A stretch of 64,000 nucleotides of DNA from Chryseosolibacter histidinae (GCF_018598225.1 NZ_JAHESF010000017.1:1-64000); one strand, 5' to 3'; counted from the first letter of the stretch, positions 1 to 9,199 are shown. The notes: generated by a model from the letters alone, not told the origin. Translations and numbers: made by a program.

Positions 1-182
1 CGCACCCCCCCGCTTGCCTGTTGTCTCGGGGGCGCGGAGAGGTGTATACCACACAGCAGGATGGAAAACGAGAAGATAATGACAAGAAAATCAATGAGAA
101 ACGCCAGCGCACGCTCCTTCACCCCCGCCAGCTCGTATTGAAGCACTACGTTTTGCGTAGTTATAATTTCAATGTTCTTCAT
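1..182 (-). CDS. RDD family membrane protein, N-terminal part (cut by window edge)
   Basis: Reading the minus strand from the ATG at 182 gives an open frame that runs off the left edge. It starts MKNIEIITTQNVVLQYELAG and continues with VKERALAFLIDFLVIIFSF. The R-A-x-x-D pattern at the start of a hydrophobic helix is the hallmark of RDD-domain proteins, small polytopic membrane proteins of unclear (possibly transport) function. It is divergent from the SpoIIM gene with only 34 bp between the two start codons, an arrangement known for this gene cluster in Bacteroidota, so a shared promoter region is likely. Only about 60 codons are visible, and the reading near the edge gives no further domain. 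Confidence 0.72.
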   Translation of the reverse strand, partial: MKNIEIITTQNVVLQYELAGVKERALAFLIDFLVIIFSFSILLCGIHLSAPPRQQASGGV

Positions 183-216
183 TTTTTTGACCTAAAAACA
201 ATATTTTGGCGTCTCA

Positions 217-2049
217 ATGAAGGAGACCCGCTTTATCGCTCAAAATAAGGAAAAGTGGCGCGAATCTGAAACTCTTTTGCAGAGCGAAGCCAAAGATCCT
301 GACAAGCTGAGCAACTTGTTTACGCAGATCATTGACGATCTGTCTTATTCACGCACCTACTATCCCAACCGGTCTGTGCGGGTGTACCTCAACAAGATTG
401 CCCGTCAGTACTTTTCCATCATTTACAGCCACCGCTCCAGGCGCAGGAATGGTTTCAAGCTGTTCTGGCTCGACGAGCTCCCGCAGATCGTGATCCATTG
501 CAAAAAGGAGCTCATGATCTCACTGCTCTTCTTCCTCATGGCCATGGCGATCGGCGTGTTTTCGTCGATCAATGACCCCGAGTTCGCGGGCACCATCCTG
601 GGCGACAGCTATATCAACATGACCAACGAGAACATCGCGAAAGGCGATCCCATGGCGGTTTACAAAAAGAGCCACGAGATGGAAATGTTTCTCGGCATCA
701 CCTTCAACAACCTCATGGTGGCCTTCCGCACCTATGTATTCGGTGTCTTCCTCGCCATCGGCACCCTGGGATCGTTGTTGTATAACGGCATCATGGTGGG
801 ATGTTTCCAGTATTTCTTCATCGCCCGCGGACTTGGTTTGGAGTCTGCGCTCACCATCTGGCTGCACGGCACGCTGGAGATCTCCTCCATTGTACTGGCA
901 GGCGGTGCCGGACTTACATTAGGCCGGGGATTGATCTTTCCAGGCACGTACTCACGTTTACAATCATTTCAGCTTTCTGCCATCCGCTCGCTCAAGCTGA
1001 TGCTGGGCATCACACCTGTATTTGTGCTGGCCGCGATCATTGAAAGTTTTGTGACACGCTACACGGACGTTCCGGATGCCATGAAGATCGCGGTCATCGT
1101 GCTTTCGGCAGCATTTATCATCGGATACTTTGTGGTATATCCCTGGCTGAAAGCAAAAAGCGGATTTATCGAACCGCTGAAAGAAGTCAGGCTCTCTCCC
1201 GCCCTCACCGAGCCCGTGAGCTACACCAAGCTGAAGAACAACGGCGAGATCCTGAAAGACACCTTCCATTTCTACACCCGCAATGCAAACAAGTTTTTGT
1301 CGTGGATCATGGTCCTCTCACTGGTGCAGGCCGGCGTGTCGCAATATCTCCGGCCCAATGAGCGCTCTCCGGATATCATCCTTGGCGACTGGTGGGTGCA
1401 GTTGTTCTCGAACATGTTCTTTGCCGCAAAAACGGAAACACCGCTGTTCATCGGCATCAATGCGGTTGGCGCCACCATCATTTTCTACCGGGTGATGTCG
1501 CTGCTCGACAGTGAGGCCAGGAAAACCCCATTCTCGGTGAACGTAAGGTCGGCGCTTCAGCTTTTGTTCATAATCCTGGGCATGTTTGCCTTGTTATACC
1601 TGGGCCCCTGGGGTGTGGTGATCTGGGTTTGTGTATTCGGATTCCTGCTGTTGATGGCGTTCGCTCAACTCACAGAACGATCGAACCTGGGCATGGGCGT
1701 GATGGATGGATGGACGCTGGCCATGGCACATTTCAAACAGGTCATTGAATTCCAGGCCATCATCCTGCTCCTGTGTTTCTCTTTCCTGATGGTGCTTTCG
1801 GCGCCGCTGGCGTACACCTACTCCAGTTTTTTACAGTGGAACTTCGGTGAAGCTGACACCTGGGCGAAGGCTGTTATGGCGTACATCGAGACTTTCATCA
1901 AGACGTTCTCTTTTAACCTCATCATTCCGATCCTCGCCGCGGGCACAGGGTATTTGTATTTTACACTTGAAGAAATAAACAACGCCACGCATTTGAAAGA
2001 AGCTATCGCCCGCATCGGCATGAGGTCACAAAAATATCAGAAGCGATGA
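217..2049 (+). CDS. SpoIIM (DUF95) membrane protein fused to a second polytopic membrane domain
   Basis: The 610-residue protein starts with a cytosolic N-terminus of about 100 residues, followed by a SpoIIM/DUF95-like membrane domain (about 100-315) with the conserved stretch FNNLMVAFRTYVFGVF and the WLHGTLEISSIVLAGGAGL signature. In Bacteroidota these proteins have nothing to do with sporulation; they sit with MoxR/DUF58 genes and their role is unknown. Residues about 335-610 form a second multi-pass domain beginning NGEILKDTFHFYTRNANKF, which resembles membrane proteins usually encoded separately beside SpoIIM. I read this as a gene fusion. It is first in an operon; its stop overlaps the next start by 4 bp (ATGA). 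The short spacer upstream is AT-rich, with a possible -7-like TATTTTG at about 202-208. Confidence 0.85.
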   Translation: MKETRFIAQNKEKWRESETLLQSEAKDPDKLSNLFTQIIDDLSYSRTYYPNRSVRVYLNKIARQYFSIIYSHRSRRRNGFKLFWLDELPQIVIHCKKELMISLLFFLMAMAIGVFSSINDPEFAGTILGDSYINMTNENIAKGDPMAVYKKSHEMEMFLGITFNNLMVAFRTYVFGVFLAIGTLGSLLYNGIMVGCFQYFFIARGLGLESALTIWLHGTLEISSIVLAGGAGLTLGRGLIFPGTYSRLQSFQLSAIRSLKLMLGITPVFVLAAIIESFVTRYTDVPDAMKIAVIVLSAAFIIGYFVVYPWLKAKSGFIEPLKEVRLSPALTEPVSYTKLKNNGEILKDTFHFYTRNANKFLSWIMVLSLVQAGVSQYLRPNERSPDIILGDWWVQLFSNMFFAAKTETPLFIGINAVGATIIFYRVMSLLDSEARKTPFSVNVRSALQLLFIILGMFALLYLGPWGVVIWVCVFGFLLLMAFAQLTERSNLGMGVMDGWTLAMAHFKQVIEFQAIILLLCFSFLMVLSAPLAYTYSSFLQWNFGEADTWAKAVMAYIETFIKTFSFNLIIPILAAGTGYLYFTLEEINNATHLKEAIARIGMRSQKYQKR

Positions 2050-2933
2050 AACAGGCGATATTTTTTGTATGGTTATTCCTGGCAGTGGGTACGTTGCATG
2101 CGCAGGTTGGCGACTCTTTGGAAGTGACCATCTCGCCTGAAGACGCAGCATTCTTCAAAGAGCAGGCGGAACAGCTTTCGACGGACCCCTCGACGTTGCC
2201 TTCCACGCGGGAATACGCCTCCGGGAAGATGGAGGTCCGGAAGTTTGACCCCAAACGATGGCGCGAGGTGGTGGGCGGCCACGACTATAACGATACCCGT
2301 AAACGGAAAAAGCCACCCGAAAAGCAGGAGCAGCAGCTTAAAAAGGAATCGGAATCATCCGACCTGGAATACGGCCCCCGCAGGCGCCCCAGCAACAGCG
2401 ATGACGCAGCGGATTATGACGAAGACTATGACGGAGGCGATTCATCGGTAGGTCTCGGTTTTCTGGGGCCGATCATGCAGATCGTCTTTTATTGCATGAT
2501 CGCAGCGATCATTGTCCTGATCCTTTACCAGATCGCCAGGAATGTATCGTATCGCGCTAATCCGAAAAAAGCCGCGGACAAATCCAAAAGTCCTGACGAA
2601 GTGCACGACATCACCGAGCTCGACACCGAGGGATTGATCCGGAACGCGCACCTGGCCGGAAACTACAAGCTGGCGATCCGACTCTATTTCCTCCACCTGC
2701 TGAAAAAGCTGAACGAGAACGGCGTCATCGTGTGGACGAAGGACAAAACCAACCGCGACTACCTGTCAGAGCTTTTCTCCAAACAGTATTACTTTGACGA
2801 AGTGCGAAAACTTACGCTGGCCTATGAACGGGTGTGGTACGGGGAGCATATTCCCACGGCAGAAACATACGAGGCGCTGAGCAGCGAGTTCAAAGCCATC
2901 GATCAGAAATTAAACGCCACCAGCAGACCGTGA
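2046..2933 (+). CDS. DUF4129 domain-containing membrane protein
   Basis: This 295-residue protein has a signal peptide (cut after about residue 20, ...VGTLHAQ), a charged and low-complexity acidic periplasmic stretch (about 80-135, rich in K, E, D, R), one clear transmembrane helix at about 143-165, and a cytosolic C-terminal helical domain of about 95 residues (NAHLAGNYKLAIRLYFLHLL...) matching the DUF4129 pattern. DUF4129 domains occur in transglutaminase-like and MoxR-associated proteins and have no known biochemical activity. It overlaps the SpoIIM gene by 4 bp and the next gene by 4 bp (GTGA), so translational coupling along the operon is probable. The name rests on context plus the C-terminal pattern. 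Confidence 0.8.
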   Translation: MKQAIFFVWLFLAVGTLHAQVGDSLEVTISPEDAAFFKEQAEQLSTDPSTLPSTREYASGKMEVRKFDPKRWREVVGGHDYNDTRKRKKPPEKQEQQLKKESESSDLEYGPRRRPSNSDDAADYDEDYDGGDSSVGLGFLGPIMQIVFYCMIAAIIVLILYQIARNVSYRANPKKAADKSKSPDEVHDITELDTEGLIRNAHLAGNYKLAIRLYFLHLLKKLNENGVIVWTKDKTNRDYLSELFSKQYYFDEVRKLTLAYERVWYGEHIPTAETYEALSSEFKAIDQKLNATSRP

Positions 2934-4183
2934 AAAGGACCACTTTCATCATCATCCTCTTTACAATCCTCGCGGGATTGCTGCTGACGTATTTTTTCTG
3001 GAACCGTGAAGAGCGGGTGAAATACTCCTGGACGGAAAATTATAAAGCCGACAGCGATCAGCCCTACGGCACACAGTTCATCAGGCAATTGCTGGAAAAT
3101 TACCGGCCGGGAGAAAAATTCATCCTGAACAACAACACGCCACTGCACCAGCTGCTGGGAAAAGATTCGGCCGACTCCGGTTCCCCTGCCGACTACGTCT
3201 TCATCGGCGATCAGCTCTACCTGACGGATGAAGACAAGAATGCGCTGCTGGCATTCATCTATGCGGGCAACGATGCCTTCATTGCCACGCGATACCTGCC
3301 CTTCCCGCTCATCGATTCGATCTTTACACCGGAGTGCGACGAGGGCATGTTTCTGCACGAGCATGTGTTCCCTACGGCCACGTTCAATTTTTATCATTCG
3401 TCTTTGCAAACACCGAAGGGCTACACGTACGCCTACCGCGATGGCGGCCAGCATAGAAGCTACTCCTGGATGGCGCTGCAACCCGCCGTCTTCTGTGATT
3501 CCGCCAGGGCAGTGGTACCGCTCGGGCATTTTGACAACCACGTCAATTTCTTCAAACTTCCGTTTGGCTACGGCAACCTGTACATCCATACCAATCCGAT
3601 CGCTTTCACGAATTATTTCATGCGGAACGCCGACAAGGCGGAGTACGCGGCCAGCGCATTGTCGCACCTCAGTGGGCGAACCATCATCTGGGACGAGTTC
3701 AGCAGGTCGGAATTCACAACTCCTTCCGAAAGGCAAACCAATCCCCTCGCCTACATCCTGCAGCACGACAGCCTGAAGTACGCCTGGTGGATGATGCTGG
3801 CATCCGCGGTCCTCTACACGGTGTTCACGGCAAAACGAAGGCAGCGGATCATTCCTGTGCGCGAAGAAAAAGTGAACACATCGCTGGAATACGTCAAGAT
3901 GGTCTCGGCCCTTCATTTTGAAAATGGAAACAACCGTGACATCTCCGTCAAGAAGATGAAACATTTCATCTACTTCATCCGCGCGCGGTACGGCATCCAC
4001 GGTCAGCTTACAGACGAGCTTTTCAACCGGCTCGCGGAACGATCGAAGGTGGAGAAAAAAAGCATCGAATTGATCTTCGAGACCTACACGCGCATCGAGA
4101 ACAACCGATATGGTTCGGAAGGCGCGCACCAGCTCATGGCGCTGAACAGTGCCATTGATTATTTTTATAAACACTGCAAATAG
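2930..4183 (+). CDS. DUF4350 domain-containing membrane protein
   Basis: The 417-residue product begins with a transmembrane helix (TTFIIILFTILAGLLLTYFFW), then an extracytoplasmic domain with the DUF4350 opening pattern (SDQPYGTQFIRQLLENYRPG) and a second helix near residue 285 (WWMMLASAVLYTVFTA), followed by a cytosolic helical tail. I place the start at GTG 2930, overlapping the DUF4129 stop (GTGA); an in-frame ATG 96 bp upstream lies inside the previous gene and would add an implausible hydrophilic leader. DUF4350 resembles a GldG/IFT52-type fold in family descriptions, but no enzymatic role is established. It is the third gene of the MoxR operon. Confidence 0.8.
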   Translation: MKRTTFIIILFTILAGLLLTYFFWNREERVKYSWTENYKADSDQPYGTQFIRQLLENYRPGEKFILNNNTPLHQLLGKDSADSGSPADYVFIGDQLYLTDEDKNALLAFIYAGNDAFIATRYLPFPLIDSIFTPECDEGMFLHEHVFPTATFNFYHSSLQTPKGYTYAYRDGGQHRSYSWMALQPAVFCDSARAVVPLGHFDNHVNFFKLPFGYGNLYIHTNPIAFTNYFMRNADKAEYAASALSHLSGRTIIWDEFSRSEFTTPSERQTNPLAYILQHDSLKYAWWMMLASAVLYTVFTAKRRQRIIPVREEKVNTSLEYVKMVSALHFENGNNRDISVKKMKHFIYFIRARYGIHGQLTDELFNRLAERSKVEKKSIELIFETYTRIENNRYGSEGAHQLMALNSAIDYFYKHCK

Positions 4184-4201
4184 AATTATTGAAACACCAC
4201 T

Positions 4202-5191
4202 ATGGAAGCGCAAAACATTGAAACCAGGAGCGACCTTCAGCAGGACATCGACCTTCTCAACCAGCGGGTTATGACCATCAAGCGTGAAGTGGCCAAAGTG
4301 ATCGTCGGGCAGGACGCTATCGTTGACCTGATCCTTGCCGGCTTTTTTACCGGGGGCCATATCCTGCTCGAGGGTGTGCCTGGCATCGCCAAAACCATGA
4401 CGGCCAAGCTCGTGGCAAAAGCGGTATCTGCCAGCTTTTCGAGGATCCAGTTCACGCCTGACCTCATGCCCACCGATGTGACGGGCACCACCATCTTTAA
4501 CCTGAAGACCTCGGAATTCAATTTTAACAAGGGTCCCATCTTTGCTAACCTCGTGCTCATTGACGAGATCAACCGTGCGCCCGCCAAAACACAGTCGTCG
4601 CTGTTTGAGGTAATGGAAGAGCGCCAGATCACCATTGACGGAACCACGTATATCATGGAGTTCCCCTTCCTGGTGATCGCCACGCAAAACCCCATCGAGC
4701 ACGAAGGCACTTACCGGTTGCCCGAAGCACAGCTCGACCGTTTCCTGTTCCGCCTGAAGTTAAAATATCCTACGCTGGAGCAGGAGATCGAGATCCTCAA
4801 GAAGTTCAGAAACGATTTTGGCTCCAAGGTGGCAGAGACGGTGAACGCCGTTATTTCGAAACAGGAATTGAAAGCGTGCCAGGACCTCATCGAGAAGATC
4901 CTCATCAAGGACGAGATCATCGAATACATCGCCAAGCTTGTGGACAACACCCGGAATAATGGCGACCTGCTGCTCGGCGCTTCTCCGAGGGCTTCGCTGG
5001 CGATCATGCGCGCGGCCAAAGCCATTGCCGCTATGAATGGTCGCGACTTTGTAACACCCGACGACGTTAAGTACGTGGCACATCCCGTGCTGAATCACCG
5101 CATCATCCTCACGGCCGAACGCGAGATGGAAGGTGTTGACAGCGAAGATGTGATCAGGGAAATTACGGAACGTGTAGAAGTACCCCGGTGA
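4202..5191 (+). CDS. MoxR family AAA+ ATPase
   Basis: This is a full-length (329 aa) MoxR ATPase. Walker A is GVPGIAKT at about residues 60-67, Walker B with the family extension is LVLIDEINRAPAKTQSSLFE at about 117-136, sensor-1 region VIATQNPIEHEGTYRLPEAQ follows, and the C-terminal lid has LLGASPRASLAIMRAAKA. MoxR proteins act as chaperone-like ATPases, usually on a partner with a VWA/DUF58 domain, which is encoded directly downstream here. The gene lies 18 bp after DUF4350 and overlaps the DUF58 gene or abuts it. Family assignment is secure; the client protein in this organism is not known. Confidence 0.95.
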   Translation: MEAQNIETRSDLQQDIDLLNQRVMTIKREVAKVIVGQDAIVDLILAGFFTGGHILLEGVPGIAKTMTAKLVAKAVSASFSRIQFTPDLMPTDVTGTTIFNLKTSEFNFNKGPIFANLVLIDEINRAPAKTQSSLFEVMEERQITIDGTTYIMEFPFLVIATQNPIEHEGTYRLPEAQLDRFLFRLKLKYPTLEQEIEILKKFRNDFGSKVAETVNAVISKQELKACQDLIEKILIKDEIIEYIAKLVDNTRNNGDLLLGASPRASLAIMRAAKAIAAMNGRDFVTPDDVKYVAHPVLNHRIILTAEREMEGVDSEDVIREITERVEVPR

Positions 5192-5193
5192 TC

Positions 5194-6516
5194 ATGAAGG
5201 ATCTTTTCCTCGCAACCCGGTTCTATTATGTCATGGTAACGCTGATCGCTGCCATGATGCTCTCCTATCCATTTCCCCTGCTGTTGCCTTTTGTGCAGAC
5301 GGCGCTGGTGCTCCTTGGCCTGGTTGTGGTGATCGACATGCTCATCCTTTTTAACCGGAGCGTGGTCATCAACGTTGAACGGGATACGCCGCAGGTGCTT
5401 TCACTGGGTGACGACAATACCATTACCATCACCCTGCAGAACAGGTCCGGCATCAGCTTCCATGCGGAGATGATCGACGAGCTGCCGGAGCAGTTCCAGG
5501 TGCGTGATTTCAGCAGAAAGTTTCAGCTTGCGCCTGGTAAACAGCATAGGGAAAGTTATTCCCTGCGCCCGCTCGCCCGCGGTGAATATACGTTCGGGCA
5601 CATTCACCTGTTCCTGTCAACCGCGCTCGGGCTGGTCAGGCGCCGCCTCAGCACCGACCCCAAGACCGTGCTGCCCGTTTACCCGTCTATCATCCAGATG
5701 AAAAAATACGAGATCAGCAACTTTGCACGTTCCGCCACCGAGTACGGCGTGAAGCGCATGAGGCGGGTCGGTCACAGCTACGAGTTCGAGCACATCAAAC
5801 AATACATCCGCGGCGACGATTACCGCAGCATCAACTGGAAGGCTACAGGACGGCGTGCCACACTGATGGTGAACCAGTATGAGGATGAGAAATCACAGCA
5901 GATCTATTGCGTCATCGACAAAAGCCGTGTCATGCACATGCCCTTCAACGGGCTGAGCCTGTTCGATTACGCCGTGAACACCTCGCTGGTGATCTCCAAC
6001 ATTGTGCTGGGTAAGCAGGATAAGGCAGGATTGATCACTTTCGCGGAAGCTCCGAAAGCGCTGGTAAAAGCAGAGCGCAGCAAAGGTCAGCTGAAAAAGA
6101 TCATCGAAACGCTTTACAAGGAGAAAGAAGGTTCGGTGGAAGCCAACTACGAGAGCCTGTACATGATCACACAGAAATTCATCGCCGGCAGGTGTATGAT
6201 GTTCCTGTTCACGAATTTCGACAGCACCTATGCGCTGCAAAGAGTGTTGCCACAGCTTCAGAAGCTGAATGATAAACATTTACTGGTGGTGGTATTTTTT
6301 GAGAATAGCGAGGTTACCACGCAGACATCGTTACACGTGGAAACGCTGGAGGATGTGTATACCCAGGTTACGGCCGAACATTTCGCGCTGACGAAAATTC
6401 AACTCGTACAGGAATTGCGGCAGGCAGGGATCATGAGCATTCTTACAAAACCGGAGGCGCTGACGGTTACAACGATCAATAAGTATCTGGAAGTGAAATC
6501 GAGAGGGATGATTTAG
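5194..6516 (+). CDS. DUF58 domain-containing protein (MoxR partner)
   Basis: The protein has two N-terminal transmembrane helices (about 10-50), a beta-rich middle, and the DUF58 core with YEFEHIKQYIRGDDYRSINW followed by KATGRRATLMVNQYEDEKSQ, the signature before a degenerate VWA-like fold. Start: ATG 5194 (MKDLFLATRF) looks natural; a GTG at 5188 overlapping the moxR stop is the alternative and would add two residues. DUF58 proteins are encoded almost always next to MoxR and are its presumed partners. This is the last gene of the operon; a strong hairpin follows at 6627-6671. In Bacteroides the homologous set is called BatA-E or Bat-like, but Bat genes proper (VWA/TPR) are not in this window. 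Confidence 0.92.
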   Translation: MKDLFLATRFYYVMVTLIAAMMLSYPFPLLLPFVQTALVLLGLVVVIDMLILFNRSVVINVERDTPQVLSLGDDNTITITLQNRSGISFHAEMIDELPEQFQVRDFSRKFQLAPGKQHRESYSLRPLARGEYTFGHIHLFLSTALGLVRRRLSTDPKTVLPVYPSIIQMKKYEISNFARSATEYGVKRMRRVGHSYEFEHIKQYIRGDDYRSINWKATGRRATLMVNQYEDEKSQQIYCVIDKSRVMHMPFNGLSLFDYAVNTSLVISNIVLGKQDKAGLITFAEAPKALVKAERSKGQLKKIIETLYKEKEGSVEANYESLYMITQKFIAGRCMMFLFTNFDSTYALQRVLPQLQKLNDKHLLVVVFFENSEVTTQTSLHVETLEDVYTQVTAEHFALTKIQLVQELRQAGIMSILTKPEALTVTTINKYLEVKSRGMI

Positions 6517-6626
6517 GCCCGCATCCCCTTGCCAGGCCAAAGGTTGGCTTATGTCCTCACGTCATATGACTGAAGGAAGCTACGTACAGCGTTCAGTGTA
6601 CATCGTGTTCTGAATAGCAAAATGAG

Positions 6627-6671
6627 GAACGCCGAATTCCGAAGGAGATGGTCCTTCAAAATCCGGCGTTC
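6627..6671. terminator. Bidirectional terminator-like hairpin
   Basis: Two 19-nt arms around a 7-nt loop pair at 16 of 19 positions (outer block GAACGCCG with CGGCGTTC is perfect, inner GAAGG with CCTTC is perfect). It lies between the convergent DUF58 and RDD genes, which suits a shared transcription end. No clean T-run follows on either side, so Rho-independent action is only probable. Confidence 0.55.
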
Positions 6672-6704
6672 GATATTCCTTGTTTGATATTCTAAAGAGA
6701 CGGA

Positions 6705-7139
6705 CTACTTAGCGTGGAACACGTATGTTCCGGCCATCTTATCATGAAGTCCCTGTTTCTTCTCGTCCCAGGCCACCATCAAAAATCCGATACAAAGCAA
6801 AAGTGCGGAAACGATCTTGCCGAGGTATCTTCCCAGCGCGTTCATGAAGGTAATGGGACCGCCGTTCTCATCTCCTACTTTGATGCCTACTGCCATCTTA
6901 CCGAGGGTAGCCTGGCCATCAGAGCTTTCCATATAGCCAAAGTAACAGACGCCGATGACAAGGCTTATGAGCGATCCTAACAGCGGCACCTGTGCCAAAG
7001 CCAGTCCGATCACAAAGTTGACAACAAACAACAGCACGAAATCGATAATGTAGGCGCCGAAACGAATCCCAAAACCTGCGTATTGCAGTCGTGTGCTTTC
7101 CACTGTGGGGGCATCGAGTATTTGATCTGTGTTTTCCAT
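6705..7139 (-). CDS. RDD family membrane protein
   Basis: The 144-residue protein is a complete small RDD protein: R-F-G-A-Y-I-I-D at about residues 25-32 carries the R...D signature in the first helix, two further hydrophobic helices follow (about 45-67 and 105-125), and the loop KMAVGIKVGDENGGPITFMN is typical of the family. Function is unknown; some RDD proteins have been linked to ion transport. It is convergent with the MoxR/DUF58 operon, which has another RDD gene at its other end. It lies 58 bp downstream of the small membrane protein at 7198-7548 and may be co-transcribed with it. Confidence 0.9.
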   Translation of the reverse strand: MENTDQILDAPTVESTRLQYAGFGIRFGAYIIDFVLLFVVNFVIGLALAQVPLLGSLISLVIGVCYFGYMESSDGQATLGKMAVGIKVGDENGGPITFMNALGRYLGKIVSALLLCIGFLMVAWDEKKQGLHDKMAGTYVFHAK

Positions 7140-7197
7140 GGTAAAAAAAGATGTATAGTGTTAGATAAAAGTTTCTTTTAAAAAAAATCGATGGTTC

Positions 7198-7548
7198 TCA
7201 AGGGGTCTCCGAACGCTGCTGATTCACCAGATCGGCATCGAGGATCTCCTCGGAAGCGGAGAAGGTTTCTTTGTTCGACCAGCGGTTTTTCAAGAACGTG
7301 TACAACCCCCAGCATATCAGAACACCGAAGGGCGTTGAGAGCAGACCCAACGCCAGATCATTGACGTCGTCAACCGATCCATCCAGCAGAAGCTCATAAA
7401 GGGCCAGTAATATGACCTGGCCGATGATCAGGCCGACATAGTAGCACACAATGCCCAGGATAGCAAAGAGCCATTTGCTCTTGCGTTTTTTTTCAGCAAG
7501 CTCATAGAACGGCTTGCCGACAAAATAAAGGAGAATTAATCCTACCAT
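7198..7548 (-). CDS. Small membrane protein of unknown function
   Basis: I do not recognise this 116-residue protein. It has a short N-terminal helix (MVGLILLYFVGKPFYELA), a basic loop (EKKRKSKW), two strong hydrophobic segments (about 28-50 and 70-87) and a hydrophilic, acidic tail (ASEEILDADLVNQQ). It is likely an inner-membrane protein with two or three passes. Its position 58 bp upstream of the RDD gene, same strand, suggests an operon. The start at ATG 7548 is the only good one in frame. Nothing indicates a substrate or partner. Confidence 0.65.
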   Translation of the reverse strand: MVGLILLYFVGKPFYELAEKKRKSKWLFAILGIVCYYVGLIIGQVILLALYELLLDGSVDDVNDLALGLLSTPFGVLICWGLYTFLKNRWSNKETFSASEEILDADLVNQQRSETP

Positions 7549-7742
7549 AGGTCTTTTTTGGTAAAGGTCAAGTACACCGTGCCATAGTACCCGTATCCAC
7601 CGGGTTACAGTGTTACTTTTCTAAAGATACTTCAAAGATCAGAAAAGCCATCGGGCAGCTGGATGAAATACCAGGAATGCCTGCCGAAATCATGTAAGAA
7701 TTCCACAGGAAATGACGTTTTTAATGATCAATTGTCAATCGT

Positions 7743-7760
7743 TCCCGGTAGCTATCCGGA
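7743..7760. repeat. Degenerate copy of the TCCCGATAGCTATCGGGA palindrome
   Basis: The 18 bases here match the perfect palindrome at 31835-31852 at 16 of 18 positions. It lies in the 229-bp gap between the fucosidase stop and the small membrane gene, just after an ATCAATTGTCAATCG stretch that resembles the TTGACAA repeat family. Confidence 0.5.
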
Positions 7761-7777
7761 CGTAATTCACAATTCCT

Positions 7778-9199
7778 TCATCTTCGCTCATTGTATACCC
7801 CAAGCTCTGCAATAGACGGAGCCTCTGAATAATCATCGATGGAGATCCGCACCCGTGCTCCCCACACGGTATCGAACCTTTGTATGTTCATCCTGCCTTT
7901 GCTTTCGCCGGAGAAGATCGTCTTCCACTGGCCGCGATCATAATACTCGAGCCTGTATTTCCTGATGCGGGGCTCGCGCTCATAGACGGTGATCATGTTG
8001 AACGGCTGATCCTTGCCAAGGTCCACCTCCAGCCAGGGTTTGGCAACGGTGCCGTTTGAGTTCCAGGAGGTTTCAAAATTATCGTCGTTGGCGAAGTCCA
8101 TGATCCACATGTCGTCACTCCAACTGGAGTTGGTGGGACGTCCTTTGGCGATGTTTGATGAGACGATGGGTGCATGTGACACCGCCAGCTTGGCCACAGA
8201 ACCGTTGTTCTTCCAAAGCTTGCCGATCGCCTTCAGGGCTTCCAGCGCATTGTCGTCGATGCGTCCTTCGCGGTTGGGTGCCACGTTCAGGATAAAATTA
8301 CAGTACGCGTTATTGAACGGTATGATGTTATCGTTCACGAGTTTGGTGGCATCTTTTACCGGTTGCGAGGGAAAGGATGTTTTCCAGAACCAGCTGCTGT
8401 TAATAGGCAGGCACGAAAGCGCGGGCAGTGTGTTGCTGTCTTTTGAAATATGCTGGCCCGCACCCTGCTCATAAGATTTGATATCGGTATAGAACAATCC
8501 CTCGGCGGGATACTTGGCAGCGTTCAGGTCCATGAGCAGACATTGCGGCTGCAGCGACTTGACCAGTCCATAGATCTCTTCGAACGGAATATCGTCATAC
8601 GAGATGCGCGACCAGGGTGCATCCCAGCCGTCGATGATCAACGCGGTGATCTCTCCGTAGTTGGTGAGCAGCTCCGTGATCTGGGCTTTCACCATCTCGA
8701 CGTGCGCCGGCGTAATGTGTCCCTTCCTGAGCTTGTGGTGTGTATCGAGGATGGAAAAGTACAACATCACTTTCAGACCGCTGGCGCGGAAAGCATCGGT
8801 GTACTCTTTGACCACATCTCTTTTCAGGGGACTGCTCATCACATTATAAGAAGTGGTTTTGGTATTCCAGAGCGCAAAGCCGCTGTGATGTTTGGTGGTG
8901 AGACAGCCATAGCTCATGTTGGCCGATCTGGCTGCCTGTGCCCACTGGTTGCAATCGAGCTTCGTGGGATTGAAGAGCGAGGGTGAAGCATCCGGATCGG
9001 CCCAGTCATGATCCATAAACGTAGGAATATTGAAGTGTATGAACATGCCAAACTTCAGGTCCACGAATTCCTGCTGAAGCTGCGTCAGCGTTTTTGAACC
9101 GGTGTTTTTTTGTGCGATGACAGTTTCAGAAAAAGAGAGCGTGATCGCCAGTACCAGGAGTGTGAGAACGAATAAGTTTTTATTTCGCGAAGTATACAT
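7778..9199 (-). CDS. Alpha-L-fucosidase, GH29, with F5/8-type C-terminal domain
   Basis: This secreted enzyme (473 aa) has a signal peptide ending near residue 29 (SETVIAQ), then a GH29 TIM barrel. Family landmarks are KFGMFIHFNIPTF, the TTKHHSGFALW motif at about 101-111, and LIIDGWDAPWSR with the likely nucleophile Asp190. Residues about 340-473 form a discoidin/F5-8 type C-like beta-sandwich (NSSWSDDMWIMDFANDDNFE, WLEVDLGKDQPFNMITVYER). GH29 enzymes release alpha-linked L-fucose from glycans by a retaining mechanism. It is divergent from the sigma/FecR/SusCD genes, consistent with one fucosylated-glycan uptake locus. The DGWD context differs from the usual WFDG, so the subfamily is uncertain. 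Confidence 0.9.
   Translation of the reverse strand: MYTSRNKNLFVLTLLVLAITLSFSETVIAQKNTGSKTLTQLQQEFVDLKFGMFIHFNIPTFMDHDWADPDASPSLFNPTKLDCNQWAQAARSANMSYGCLTTKHHSGFALWNTKTTSYNVMSSPLKRDVVKEYTDAFRASGLKVMLYFSILDTHHKLRKGHITPAHVEMVKAQITELLTNYGEITALIIDGWDAPWSRISYDDIPFEEIYGLVKSLQPQCLLMDLNAAKYPAEGLFYTDIKSYEQGAGQHISKDSNTLPALSCLPINSSWFWKTSFPSQPVKDATKLVNDNIIPFNNAYCNFILNVAPNREGRIDDNALEALKAIGKLWKNNGSVAKLAVSHAPIVSSNIAKGRPTNSSWSDDMWIMDFANDDNFETSWNSNGTVAKPWLEVDLGKDQPFNMITVYEREPRIRKYRLEYYDRGQWKTIFSGESKGRMNIQRFDTVWGARVRISIDDYSEAPSIAELGVYNERR

Noticed and set aside
217-2049. Evidence of sporulation from the SpoIIM name
   Set aside because: SpoIIM/DUF95 proteins are widespread in non-spore-formers; the cluster with MoxR and DUF58 is the relevant context and no sporulation genes are present.
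2903-4702. 599-codon open frame on the minus strand
   Set aside because: It is antisense to the DUF4350 and MoxR genes, both with clear motifs; the product has no recognisable domain and is rich in Arg/His/Val as expected for a shadow frame in GC-rich codons.
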